From NCBI GenBank assembly GCA_963827335.1, contig CAWHAP010000007.1:248001-312000 (forward strand): a DNA stretch of 64,000 bases. The letters run 5' to 3'. Under the pieces are notes generated by a model. That model was not told the origin of the DNA and made no database searches. It saw only the letters and a list, made by a program, of their open reading frames with translations. Below, one piece after another: positions 8,214-16,367 of this stretch. How positions within the stretch are numbered: the stretch's first letter is position 1; the number at the start of each line of letters is the position of its first letter. The position numbers and the translations under genes were made by a program. The DNA comes from DASQMT01 sp963827335. Lineage in GTDB: Bacteria > Actinomycetota > Thermoleophilia > Solirubrobacterales > Solirubrobacteraceae.

Positions 8214-9667
8214 AGCAGCGCACGGGCTCCGTCGAGCAGCTCGCCGGGGACCGCCTTGAACGCGAGCGCCGCGCCGACGAAGACCGCGGAGGCGACGACC
8301 GCGCTCACCGCGTCGGGCACGCCCGGCACGAGGCCGACGGCGATCGCCGGCACCGCGGCGGCGGCGATCCGTCCCAGCCGCCCGCCCGCCAGCTGCGTGT
8401 CCGGGCTCGCCCGCCGGAGGGCCACGTACGTCGCCGCGCACAGCGCCAGGTCGGCGAGCGCGGCCGCGACCGCCGCGCCCTGCGCCTCGTGCCGCGGGAT
8501 CAGCACGAACCCCGCGACGAGCACGACGACGACGCCGGTGCCCGTCGTGGCCACGAGCGCCTTGGCGTGCCCGAGCGCGACGATCGCCGGGTTCCACGCC
8601 GCCGCGAGGAAGATCGTCACGATCGCCAGGCACTGGATCTGGAGGACGGGCACCGCCCCCGCGTACTCGGCGCCGCCGAGGATGCGGATGATCGGATCGG
8701 CGGCGAGCGAGACGAACAGCGCGATGAGGATCCCGCCCACGGCCATCGTCTCGGTCATCCGCGCCGTGATGTAGCGCACGCGCTCGGGGTCGTTCAGCGC
8801 GGCGACGGCCTGCACGGGCAGGACGACGGAGACCAGCAGGAACGGCAGCCCGGCCACGAGCTCGACGACGCGCGTCGAGGTCACGTAGTTGCCGACCTCG
8901 GCCTCGCTGTCGGAGAGCAGCGACATCAGGATCACGAGGATCCGGAGGTACATGATCCCGAGCACGTTGGCGATCGCGATCGGCAGCGCGACGGCGAGCA
9001 GGGCGCGCATCTGCCGGCTGCTCCAGCGCGGGCGCGCGAAGTGGCGGCGCTCGAGCAGCACGAGCGTGGCGAGCAGCAGCACGACGCCGGCGAACACCTG
9101 GGCGGCGAAGAACGCGACGAGCCCGGCGCCCGCCACGGCCAGCACCGCGAAGGCGGCGACGAGCACGGCCTGGCGCAGCACCTCGTTGATCGCGATGCGG
9201 CTGTTGCGCAGCTCCACGTTGAGCGGCAGGAGCATGGCCGCCTGCACGCTCGCGAGGAAGATCCCGACGCCGGCCACGGCCGTGCCCTCGACGAGCTCGG
9301 AGTCGTAGCCGGCGAGCGTCGCGAAGCCGACGGCGACCGCCACGCCCACCCCCGTCAGGGCGATGCGCATGGCGAGCAGATGCGACAGCATCGTCCGGCG
9401 CGCCGCGTCGTTCGGCAGGATCGCCAGCTCGCGCGAGCCGGTGAGCGATAGGCCGGCGTCGCTGATCCCGTAGACCACGTTGACGAGCGCCATCACGACG
9501 CCGAAGCGCCCGAAGTCGTCCAGGCCGAGGTAGCGCAGCAGGAGCACCGCGCCCGCGACCGACAGGAGGTTCGTGGCGACGAAGCCCGCGGACCGCTGGA
9601 AGCCGCCCTGGACGACGCGTGAGCCGACGTCGGCGTCGGGGACGGCGCCGGGCGCGCCCGCCGTCAT
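8174..9667 (-). CDS. Polysaccharide flippase (Wzx/MATE-like, MOP superfamily)
   Basis: This integral membrane protein of 497 residues has about 12-14 predicted hydrophobic helices. The N-terminal pattern GFQRSAGFVATNLLSVAGAVLLLRYLGLDDFGRFGVV is characteristic of the polysaccharide transporter family (quoted sequence is in two adjoining parts, residues about 21-58). Family members flip lipid-linked oligosaccharides across the cytoplasmic membrane. The ATG start at 9667 overlaps the upstream FkbM methyltransferase stop as ATGA. The 3' end overlaps the convergent GT2 gene by 40 bases. An ABC-type exporter is encoded about 15 kb away, so the locus has two kinds of glycan export. Confidence 0.9.
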   Translation of the reverse strand: MTAGAPGAVPDADVGSRVVQGGFQRSAGFVATNLLSVAGAVLLLRYLGLDDFGRFGVVMALVNVVYGISDAGLSLTGSRELAILPNDAARRTMLSHLLAMRIALTGVGVAVAVGFATLAGYDSELVEGTAVAGVGIFLASVQAAMLLPLNVELRNSRIAINEVLRQAVLVAAFAVLAVAGAGLVAFFAAQVFAGVVLLLATLVLLERRHFARPRWSSRQMRALLAVALPIAIANVLGIMYLRILVILMSLLSDSEAEVGNYVTSTRVVELVAGLPFLLVSVVLPVQAVAALNDPERVRYITARMTETMAVGGILIALFVSLAADPIIRILGGAEYAGAVPVLQIQCLAIVTIFLAAAWNPAIVALGHAKALVATTGTGVVVVLVAGFVLIPRHEAQGAAVAAALADLALCAATYVALRRASPDTQLAGGRLGRIAAAAVPAIAVGLVPGVPDAVSAVVASAVFVGAALAFKAVPGELLDGARALLQRRSATSRSSDS

Positions 9668-10428
9668 GCCGCGGCTTGCGGCCTGACGAGGACGGCGTAG
9701 TTGCCGTCGTCGGGCGACTCGAGCAGGTCGTACGGCCCGAGCCGGGCCAGGAACCCGGCGGGGTCGACCGACTGCGCCCGCAGCGGCGGCTCGTGCACCT
9801 CGAGGACCAGCGCGCGCACGCCGCGCACCGCGGCGCTGCCGTCGAGGGCGCCGGCCTCGCCCCCCTCGATGTCCACCTTCATCACCGTGGGCTGCAGGCC
9901 GTGCTCCGCGCACCAGCCGTCGAGCGTGACCTGCGGGACCTCGACGTCGCCGGTGTCGCCGACCCGGCCGGCCGAGTCGCCGCTGGCGAGGAAGCGCACG
10001 GTGCCCGCATGGTCGCCCACGGCGCACGGCACGACGGTCACGTTCGTCACGGCGTTCGCGGCGAGGTTGCGCTCGAGCACGTCGCGCGTCCGGGGGTCGG
10101 GCTCGAAGGCGACGACGCGGCCGCTCGGGCCGACGAGCCGGGAGGCCAGCAGCGTGAACGGGCCGACGTACGCGCCGAGATCGAAGAACACGTCCCCCGG
10201 CCGGAGCGCGCGCGACAGCTCGCGGACGACCGCGGGCTCCCAGCGGCCGCGGCGGACCTGGTGCGCCCACCAGACGTGCCGCAGCTCGGCGAGGTCGCGG
10301 AACCGGAACCGCTCGCCGCCGATCGGGAGCGTGCCGCCCCCCGTCAGGCGCCAGGCGGGCCAGGGCCAGCGGGCGAGCACGAGGAGGCCGGCGACGTACC
10401 GCAGGCGCGAGAGCAGCCGGCTCGCCAT
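9664..10428 (-). CDS. FkbM-family SAM-dependent methyltransferase
   Basis: The protein is 254 residues long. The SAM motif DLGAYVGPFTLLA starts at about 83, VVAFEPDP follows, and the FkbM signature VMKVDIEGGE is visible. FkbM enzymes O-methylate sugars and polyketides. I start at ATG 10428 rather than the in-frame TTG at 10437, because TAACTT stands 7 nt before this ATG and the TTG lies inside the hexamer. The stop overlaps the flippase start as ATGA. The likely target is a hydroxyl of the heptose or another sugar in the same glycan, inferred from the adjoining heptose genes. Confidence 0.87.
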   Translation of the reverse strand: MASRLLSRLRYVAGLLVLARWPWPAWRLTGGGTLPIGGERFRFRDLAELRHVWWAHQVRRGRWEPAVVRELSRALRPGDVFFDLGAYVGPFTLLASRLVGPSGRVVAFEPDPRTRDVLERNLAANAVTNVTVVPCAVGDHAGTVRFLASGDSAGRVGDTGDVEVPQVTLDGWCAEHGLQPTVMKVDIEGGEAGALDGSAAVRGVRALVLEVHEPPLRAQSVDPAGFLARLGPYDLLESPDDGNYAVLVRPQAAA

Positions 10429-10435
10429 GGCGCGC

Positions 10436-10441
10436 AAGTTA
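10436..10441 (-). promoter_or_regulatory. -10-like TAACTT fused to the gmhB-like stop
   Basis: The TAA stop of the heptose-phosphatase gene is the first half of TAACTT. This hexamer ends 7 nt before the ATG of the FkbM gene. Confidence 0.5.
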
Positions 10442-10972
10442 GCAGCGCTCCGGGGCGCCGCCGGCCAGCAATGCGGCCGCCGCGGCGAGGTCCGGCACGG
10501 CGTGATCGACGCCGGGGAGCGGCGCGTCGTCGCCGTGGACGTGGATCCGCAGCGCGCCGATGCGGGCGGCCGCCTCCATGTCGCTCGCGCGGTCGCCGAT
10601 CACGACGCTGGCGGCCAGGTCGATCCCCAGCTCGCGCGCCGCCTGCTCGAACATGCCGGTGCCCGGCTTGCGGCAGTCGCACGTCCCGCGCTCGTGCGGG
10701 CAGTGGTAGACGGCGTCGATCCGCCCGCCGGCGTCGGCGACCGCGGCGCGCATCCGCGCGTGCACGTCGGCCACGTCGGCCTCCGTGTAGCGGCCGAGCG
10801 CCACGCCGCGCTGGTTCGTGGCCACGACGACGGGCACCTCGAGCCCGGCGAGGACACGCAGCCCCTCGAGCGCCCCCGGCAGGAACGCGAAGGCGTCCCA
10901 CGAGCCGACGTAGGCGCCCTCGGGCGCCTTGCGGTTCACGACGCCGTCGCGGTCGAGGAAGACCGCGCTCAG
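10439..10972 (-). CDS. gmhB: D-glycero-D-manno-heptose 1,7-bisphosphate 7-phosphatase
   Basis: This HAD-superfamily phosphatase has 177 residues. The catalytic motif LDRDGVVN is at residues 6-13 and the second motif is ATNQRG near 51-56. The zinc site of GmhB and HisB-N enzymes is present as C91-x-H93, C98-x-C100, and GDRASDM gives the C-terminal aspartates. It removes the 7-phosphate from heptose 1,7-bisphosphate. The natural start appears to be CTG at 10972, which overlaps the gmhA stop as CTGA and puts LDRDG at the usual distance from the N-terminus. A GTG at 10996 is the alternative. It sits downstream of gmhA and the heptose kinase in one operon. Confidence 0.85.
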   Translation of the reverse strand: MSAVFLDRDGVVNRKAPEGAYVGSWDAFAFLPGALEGLRVLAGLEVPVVVATNQRGVALGRYTEADVADVHARMRAAVADAGGRIDAVYHCPHERGTCDCRKPGTGMFEQAARELGIDLAASVVIGDRASDMEAAARIGALRIHVHGDDAPLPGVDHAVPDLAAAAALLAGGAPERC

Positions 10973-11538
10973 AGCCCGCGCTCGGCCAGCTCGCACAGGA
11001 TGTGTCCCACGAGCGCGTGCGCCTCCTGGATGCGCGGCGTGTCGGCGGACGGGACGGCGATGACGACGTCGCACGCCGCGGCCAGCGGTCCCGGGTCGGC
11101 GCCGCACAGCCCGAGCGTCGCCAGGCCGGCGGCGCGCGCGGCGGCGAGGCCGTCGAGCACGTTCGGCGAGCGGCCGCTCGTCGAGATCCCGATCGCGACG
11201 TCGCCCGGCGCGCCGTGCGCCTCGACCTGGCGGGCGAAGACGCGCGCGTAGCCGAAGTCGTTGGCGATCGCCGTCACCGCGGAGGCGTTGTCCGAGAGCG
11301 ACAGCGCGGGCAGCGCGCGCCGCTCGGCGAGGAAGCGGCCGACGAGCTCGGCGGCGAGGTGCGTGGCGTCCGCCGCGCTGCCCCCGTTGCCGAACGCGAG
11401 CACCTTGCGCCCGTCGCGCAGCGCCGCCGCGATGAGCTCGGCCGCGCGCGCGATCGCGGCCAGCGTCTCCGGCTCGCCGAGCGCGGCGATCGTGGCGGCG
11501 CTCTCGCGGATCCGCGCCGCCGCGAGCTCAGTCGTCAT
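10969..11538 (-). CDS. gmhA: Sedoheptulose 7-phosphate isomerase
   Basis: This SIS-domain protein has 189 residues, the usual length for GmhA. The phosphosugar-binding loop GNGGSAADATH is at 50-60. The second SIS segment GISTSGRSPNVL and the C-terminal HALVGHILCELAE follow. GmhA converts sedoheptulose 7-phosphate to D-glycero-D-manno-heptose 7-phosphate, the first step of nucleotide-activated heptose synthesis. Its start overlaps the heptose kinase stop by 11 bases and its stop overlaps the phosphatase start, so the three genes are tightly coupled. Confidence 0.92.
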   Translation of the reverse strand: MTTELAAARIRESAATIAALGEPETLAAIARAAELIAAALRDGRKVLAFGNGGSAADATHLAAELVGRFLAERRALPALSLSDNASAVTAIANDFGYARVFARQVEAHGAPGDVAIGISTSGRSPNVLDGLAAARAAGLATLGLCGADPGPLAAACDVVIAVPSADTPRIQEAHALVGHILCELAERGL

Positions 11539-12547
11539 CGACCCTCCACGTGCGCAGGCCGTACGGCTCGAACGCGAACTCGTCGACCGTCGCGCCCAGC
11601 TCGATCATGCGCGCCGCGACGTGGTGCTTGCGGTCGTAGCGGCAGTACAGGAGCACGTAGCCGCCGCCCCCCGCGCCCGTCACCTTGCCGCCCAGCGCGC
11701 CGGCGGCGCGCGCCGCCGCGTAGAGCTCCTCGATGCGGTCGTTGGTGATCCGCGAGGACATGCGCTTCTTCGCCTCCCACGCGGTGTGCAGCAGCTCGCC
11801 GAAGTCGCGCAGCCGGTGCTGGAGCAGCGCGTTCTTCATCTCGACCGCCAGCTCCTTCTGCGCCCGCAGGCCCGCGACCGCGTCCGCGTCGCTGCGCTCG
11901 TAGCGCTCCGTCTGGTCGGCGATGATGTGATCGCTCTGGCGGGTCATCCCCGTGTAACACAGCAGGAGGTTGTGCTCGAGCTCGAGCATCACGTCGGGCG
12001 CGACGCGGAGCGGGTTGACGACGACGTGGTCGCCGTAGAGCTCGATGAAGTTGAAGCCGCCGAAGGCGGCGGCGTACTGGTCCTGGCGGCCGCCGCTGAT
12101 CCCGAGCTCGTCGCGCTCCACCGTGTGCGCGAGCTCGGCCAGCTCGTAGTCGGTCAGCGGCAGCGTGCGGAACTCCTTCAGCACGCCGATCAGCGCGACC
12201 ATCATCGCCGACGACGCGCCCAGGCCCGATCCGGGCGGGGCGTTGGAGTGCAGGAGCAGGTCGAAGCCGCGCTCCTCCGTGCCGGCGAACCGGCGGATCG
12301 CCGCCTTCGCGAGGTCGAGCTTGCCGTCCAGGACGAGCGGCTCGTGCGCGGCGTACTCCGCCGTGAGGCCGTAGTCCAGCGACTGGATCTGCAGGTTCGC
12401 GTCGTCGCGCGGGCGCAGCGTGCCGTACGCGTAGCGGTTGATCGTGGCATTGAGGACGAGCCCGCCCTCGCGCTCGGGGAACGGCGCCACGTCCGTGCCG
12501 CCGCCGGCGAACGAGATCCTGAGCGGGGCCTTGGCGCGGATCAGCAT
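11528..12547 (-). CDS. hddA: D-glycero-alpha-D-manno-heptose 7-phosphate kinase (GHMP kinase)
   Basis: This GHMP-superfamily kinase has 339 residues. RISFAGGGTDV near the N-terminus (10-20) and the ATP loop APPGSGLGASSA at about 102-114 are both clear. The C-terminal GHMP motif is KVTGAGGGGY near 293. The AGGGTD start is typical of HddA-type kinases that phosphorylate C1 of heptose 7-phosphate on the way to GDP-heptose. Its ATG shares one base with the FkbM stop (TGATG). No heptose-1-phosphate guanylyltransferase (HddC) was seen in the window, so that step must be encoded elsewhere. Confidence 0.9.
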   Translation of the reverse strand: MLIRAKAPLRISFAGGGTDVAPFPEREGGLVLNATINRYAYGTLRPRDDANLQIQSLDYGLTAEYAAHEPLVLDGKLDLAKAAIRRFAGTEERGFDLLLHSNAPPGSGLGASSAMMVALIGVLKEFRTLPLTDYELAELAHTVERDELGISGGRQDQYAAAFGGFNFIELYGDHVVVNPLRVAPDVMLELEHNLLLCYTGMTRQSDHIIADQTERYERSDADAVAGLRAQKELAVEMKNALLQHRLRDFGELLHTAWEAKKRMSSRITNDRIEELYAAARAAGALGGKVTGAGGGGYVLLYCRYDRKHHVAARMIELGATVDEFAFEPYGLRTWRVDDD

Positions 12548-13305
12548 CAGGGCCGGGCGAGGAAGTTCCAGATCGGCCGGTCGAAGACGTCGATGAACGC
12601 CTGCCGCGAGTACGGGCCCGTGCCGTCGAGGTCGTAGATCCGCAGGCCGACGTCCTCGGCGATCAGCGCCCAGATCTCGGCCGGGCCGGACCCGTACCGG
12701 TCCGCGCCGCCCAGGCCGTGCTCGAACACGACGATCGGCTTGTGGCGGCGGAGCGTCTCGAGCGCGCCCCGGAAGGCCGCCTCCTCGGCGCCCTCCACGT
12801 CCACCTTGACGAGCGTCGGCACGTAGTCGGCGGGCAGCACGTCGTCGAGCCGCTCCGTGCGCACGCGGAGCCGGCGGGCGTCGCCGGGCGGCGGCGCGGC
12901 GCTGCCGGCGGCGACCAGGCTGCTGCGCATCGGGTCCGAGACGAGGAACGTGAACTCCTGCTCGCCGGCGGCGTCGGAGGCGGCGGCGTTGCGCACGTCG
13001 ACGGCGGGGAACTCGCGCGCGAGGGCGGCGGCGAGCTCGGGCAGCGGCTCGAAGGCGACGTGGCGGCCCTGCGGCGCGCAGCGCACCATGTCGCGCAGCA
13101 CGCCGCCGCTGTGCGCGCCGATGTCGACGCAGTTGGCGTCGGGCGCCAGGACGGCGGCGAGCACCGCGGTGAGATGCTCGTTGTCGCGGTGGTCGCGCGC
13201 CGCCGTCCGGTCGAACAGGCGATAGACGGCGGCGGCCTGCGGCTCCACGCCCGCGGCCTGGGCCGCGCGGCGGAGCCGCTCGCGGATCACGCTGGCGGCG
13301 GGCAC
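12547..13305 (-). CDS. FkbM-family SAM-dependent methyltransferase
   Basis: The protein is 252 residues long with a GTG start. SAM-binding CVDIGAHSGGVL, then RHVAFEPLPELAA, and the FkbM signature LVKVDVEGAEE are visible. It is a clear paralogue of the protein at 35524-36261: both contain GRHVAFEPLPELAA, EFPAVDVRN and a similar C-terminus (DLDGTGPY against DIDGWGPY). The start is supported by TAGGAT 6 nt upstream. It is first in the heptose operon, so O-methylation of the heptose is a reasonable inference. The divergent TylF-like gene begins 36 bases away. Confidence 0.87.
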   Translation of the reverse strand: MPAASVIRERLRRAAQAAGVEPQAAAVYRLFDRTAARDHRDNEHLTAVLAAVLAPDANCVDIGAHSGGVLRDMVRCAPQGRHVAFEPLPELAAALAREFPAVDVRNAAASDAAGEQEFTFLVSDPMRSSLVAAGSAAPPPGDARRLRVRTERLDDVLPADYVPTLVKVDVEGAEEAAFRGALETLRRHKPIVVFEHGLGGADRYGSGPAEIWALIAEDVGLRIYDLDGTGPYSRQAFIDVFDRPIWNFLARP

Positions 13306-13311
13306 GCCTCG

Positions 13312-13317
13312 ATCCTA
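13312..13317 (-). promoter_or_regulatory. -10-like TAGGAT, heptose operon
   Basis: TAGGAT ends 6 nt before the GTG at 13305. It lies in a 36-base gap shared with the divergent gene at 13342, so any -35 contact would fall near that gene's start. Confidence 0.5.
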
Positions 13318-13341
13318 GCCGCGCTGCTTGGATGTACGCCC

Positions 13342-14031
13342 ATGCCGAGCCCGCTCGACCGCCTCCGCGCCGAGACGTTCCCCGCCGTGCGCGGGCGCGC
13401 GCTGCGCCCGCTGGTCCGGCACCGCGAGATGCAGTTCCCGACGTTCCCGCGCGCCATCCACGAGTCGATCGCGCCGCTGCAGGACTACTTCCGCTACGCG
13501 ACGCTCGGGCTGGCCGTGCAGCGCGTGCTCGACGAGGGGATCCCCGGGGCGTTCGCCGAGCTCGGCGTCTGGCGCGGCGTGACCAGCGCGTTCCTGCACT
13601 CGCTCGCCACGGAGCGCACGCTCTACCTCTTCGACACGTTCGCCGGCTTCCCCGACGCCGACCTGCCCGCCGGCGCGGACGACCGCCGCTTCCGCGACAC
13701 GAGCGAGGCCGCGGTCCGCGCGCGCGTCGGCGCCTCGCCGAACGTCGTCCTGCGGCCGGGCTACGTCCCCGACACGCTCGCCGGGCTCGAGGACGAGCAG
13801 TTCGCGTTCGTGCTCGCCGACCTCGACCTCTACGACCCGACGATGGCGTCGCTCGCGTTCTTCTACCCGCGCATCCCGCCCGGCGGCTACCTCGTGCTGC
13901 ACGACTACAACAACCCGGAGTCCGACTGGGCGTGCAAGCGCGCGTTCGACGCGTTCCTCGCCGACAAGCCCGAGCAGCTCGTCGAGATCGGGGACATGTG
14001 GGGGTCGGCGCTGATCCGCAGGGCCGGCTGA
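13342..14031 (+). CDS. TylF/MycF-type macrocin O-methyltransferase family
   Basis: The protein is 229 residues long. The family pattern is visible as FAELGVWRGVTSAFLHSLA (about 71-89), LYLFDTFAGFPD, then FVLADLDLYDPT, whose aspartates bind the divalent metal in MycF and TylF. HDYNNPE completes the site. Members O-methylate deoxysugar or sugar hydroxyls. The ATG at 13342 is chosen; only a weak TTGGAT lies 8 nt upstream. Three bases separate its stop from the next glycosyltransferase, which suggests an operon. Confidence 0.88.
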   Translation: MPSPLDRLRAETFPAVRGRALRPLVRHREMQFPTFPRAIHESIAPLQDYFRYATLGLAVQRVLDEGIPGAFAELGVWRGVTSAFLHSLATERTLYLFDTFAGFPDADLPAGADDRRFRDTSEAAVRARVGASPNVVLRPGYVPDTLAGLEDEQFAFVLADLDLYDPTMASLAFFYPRIPPGGYLVLHDYNNPESDWACKRAFDAFLADKPEQLVEIGDMWGSALIRRAG

Positions 14032-14034
14032 CGC

Positions 14035-15252
14035 GTGCGCATCCTCCATCTCACCCCGGAGCTCCCGTACGACCCGGGCGGCGGCGGCGGGCGCACGCGC
14101 GAGTTCTTCCTCTGCAAGCGCCTCGCCGACCTCGGGCACCCCGTGCTCAACCTGTCGCCGGCGCTGCCGCACGAGGTCGCGCTGGCCGACTCGCTGCGCT
14201 CCGTCGGCGTGGAGAACTGGGTCGTGCGGCGCCCGCCGGCCCCGCGCGAGGAGGTCGCCCGCGCGCTCGCGGCGGAGCCGGCCGTGCTCGGCGCGGCGGT
14301 GACCCGGCCGGTGCGCGCGCTGGAGATGCGCGTGTTCTGGACGCGGCTGCGGCCGCTCGCCGAGCGCGCGGTGCGCGAGTGGCGGCCCGACGTCGTCGTC
14401 GTCGGCCACGACATGGCGGCGGCCTGGGCGTGCGACCTGCCGCGCGAGCTGCCCGCGGTCCTGACGCTGCACAACCTGACCTGGCACTGGTACCTCTCGC
14501 GCGCCCGGCGCGCCCAGGGCGCGCACGCGCTGGCGCTGCGCGCCGAGGCGGCCCGCTACCGGCGCCACGTGCTGCGCGTGCTGCCGCGCTTCCACACCGC
14601 GGTGGCGGTGTCGACGCTCGAGGCCGAGGAGGTGCGCGCGCTCGGCACCACGCGCGTCGAGCTGATCCCGACCGGGGTGGACACCGACGCGCTGCAGCCG
14701 GCGCCCGAGATCCCGCCGCCGCCGCCGCGGCTCCTGTTCACGGGGACGATGAGCTACCCGCCGAACCACCAGGGGATCCGCTGGTTCGCCGACGAGGTCT
14801 GGCCGCGGGTGCGGCGCGCGCTGCCCGACGCGCGCCTGGACGTCGTCGGCAAGGACCCGCCCGCGGCCGTGCAGGCGCTCGACGGGCGCGACGGCATCGC
14901 CGTGCACGGCTTCGTGCCGTCGATGGCGCCCTTCTTCGCCGCCGCCCACGCCGTCGTCGTCCCGATCCTCACCGGCGCGGGCATCCGCGTGAAGATCGTC
15001 GAGGCGATGTCGGCGGGCCGGGCGCTCGTCTCCACCTCGCTCGGGTCGGAGGGCCTCGCCCATCTCGAGCCGGGCCGCCACCTGCTCGTCGCCGACGAGC
15101 CCGAGGCGTTCGCGGACGCGGCGCTGCGCCTGCTCGGCGATCCCGGCCTGCGGGCGCGGATGGCCGCCGACGCGCGCGAGCTGGCCGTGCGCGAGTACGA
15201 CTGGCGCGGCCTGGGCGACCGGCTCGAGTCCGTGCTGCGGTCCGCGGCGTGA
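14035..15252 (+). CDS. GT4-type glycosyltransferase
   Basis: This 405-residue GT-B transferase starts RILHLTPELPYDPGGGGG, with the glycine-rich loop that opens GT4 proteins. The C-terminal Rossmann half includes LLFTGTMSYPPN, HGFVPSMAPF and GAGIRVKIVEAM near 314, which provides the donor-binding acidic residues. The fold resembles the Stp1/WcaI-like sugar transferases. The GTG start follows the upstream stop by three bases, and its own stop overlaps the next gene as GTGA. Donor and acceptor are not predictable. Confidence 0.9.
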   Translation: MRILHLTPELPYDPGGGGGRTREFFLCKRLADLGHPVLNLSPALPHEVALADSLRSVGVENWVVRRPPAPREEVARALAAEPAVLGAAVTRPVRALEMRVFWTRLRPLAERAVREWRPDVVVVGHDMAAAWACDLPRELPAVLTLHNLTWHWYLSRARRAQGAHALALRAEAARYRRHVLRVLPRFHTAVAVSTLEAEEVRALGTTRVELIPTGVDTDALQPAPEIPPPPPRLLFTGTMSYPPNHQGIRWFADEVWPRVRRALPDARLDVVGKDPPAAVQALDGRDGIAVHGFVPSMAPFFAAAHAVVVPILTGAGIRVKIVEAMSAGRALVSTSLGSEGLAHLEPGRHLLVADEPEAFADAALRLLGDPGLRARMAADARELAVREYDWRGLGDRLESVLRSAA

Positions 15253-16367
15253 GCCACGTCGGCCTCAACCTCGTGTTCATGGTCCCCGGCGAGACGGGCG
15301 GGATGGAGGTCGCCGCCCGGGCGCTGATCCCGGCGCTGCGCGACGCCGCGCCCGGCCTGCGCTTCACGGCGCTCGTGAACCGCGAGGCGGCCGGCGAGGA
15401 CCTCGGCGTCGAGTCGGTCGTCGTGCCCGTCGCGGCGACGAGCCGCGCCGAGTGGGTGCGCGGCGAGCAGCAGCTGCTGCCGGGCCTGGCGCGGCGCGCC
15501 GGGATCGATCTCGTCCACTCGCTCGGCTCCACCGCCCCGGCGCGCGGGCGCTTCGCCCGCGTCACCACGATCCACGACCTCAACTACCTCATGGTGCCCG
15601 GCGCGCACTTCGGCCTGCGCGGCCTCGGGATGCGCGTGCTCGTCCCGCTCGCCGCGCGCACGGCCCACCGCGTGATCGCCGACTCCGCGTCGACCCGCGA
15701 CGACCTCGTCGCGCGGCTGCGGGTGCCGCCGGAGCGGGTGGACGTCGTCCCGCTCGGCCTGGGCCGCCCGGCCGTCGAGGCGCCGACGCCCGCCGCCGAC
15801 CTGCGGGCGGCGCTGGGCCTCGGCGCCCGCCCGGTCGTCCTCTCCCTGTCGGCCAAGCGGCCGCACAAGAACCTCCGCGGGCTGCTCGACGCGCTGGGGC
15901 GGATCGCCCCCGAGCGCCGGCCGGTGCTCGTGCTCCCCGGCTACCCCACGCCGCACGAGGCCGAGCTGCGGGCGCACTCGGCCGCGCTCGGGCTCGCGGA
16001 CGACGTGCGCTTCCTCGGCTGGACCTCCGCCGCCGACGTCGAAGGGCTCTTCGCGCTGTCCGCCGCGTTCGTGTTCCCGTCCTTCTACGAGGGGTTCGGC
16101 CTGCCGGTGCTCGAGGCGATGGCGCGGGGCGTGCCGGTCGCGTGCTCGGACCGCGCGTCGCTCCCCGAGGTGGCCGGCGATGCCGCGCTGCTGTTCGACC
16201 CGGACGATCCCGGCGCGATCGCGGCGGCGATCGAGCGGCTGCTCGGCGACCGTGCCGAGGCCGACCGGCTCCGCGCCGCCGGGCGCGCGCAGGCGGCGCG
16301 CTTCACCTGGGCGCGGTCGGCGGAGCTCACGCTGGCCGCCTACGAGCGGGCGCTCTCGGCCCGGTAG
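15249..16367 (+). CDS. GT4-type glycosyltransferase (mannosyl/rhamnosyltransferase-like)
   Basis: This 372-residue GT-B transferase has GETGGMEVAARAL at its N-terminus and TTIHDLNYLMVP in the acceptor half. In the donor half, LSLSAKRPHKNLRGLLDAL and the E-x7-E motif in FYEGFGLPVLEAM near 278-290 are clear. These are typical of GT4 mannosyl-, rhamnosyl- or glucosyltransferases acting on lipid-linked glycans. The start overlaps the upstream GT4 gene as GTGA. Its last 28 bases overlap the convergent GT4 gene on the other strand. Confidence 0.92.
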   Translation: MSHVGLNLVFMVPGETGGMEVAARALIPALRDAAPGLRFTALVNREAAGEDLGVESVVVPVAATSRAEWVRGEQQLLPGLARRAGIDLVHSLGSTAPARGRFARVTTIHDLNYLMVPGAHFGLRGLGMRVLVPLAARTAHRVIADSASTRDDLVARLRVPPERVDVVPLGLGRPAVEAPTPAADLRAALGLGARPVVLSLSAKRPHKNLRGLLDALGRIAPERRPVLVLPGYPTPHEAELRAHSAALGLADDVRFLGWTSAADVEGLFALSAAFVFPSFYEGFGLPVLEAMARGVPVACSDRASLPEVAGDAALLFDPDDPGAIAAAIERLLGDRAEADRLRAAGRAQAARFTWARSAELTLAAYERALSAR

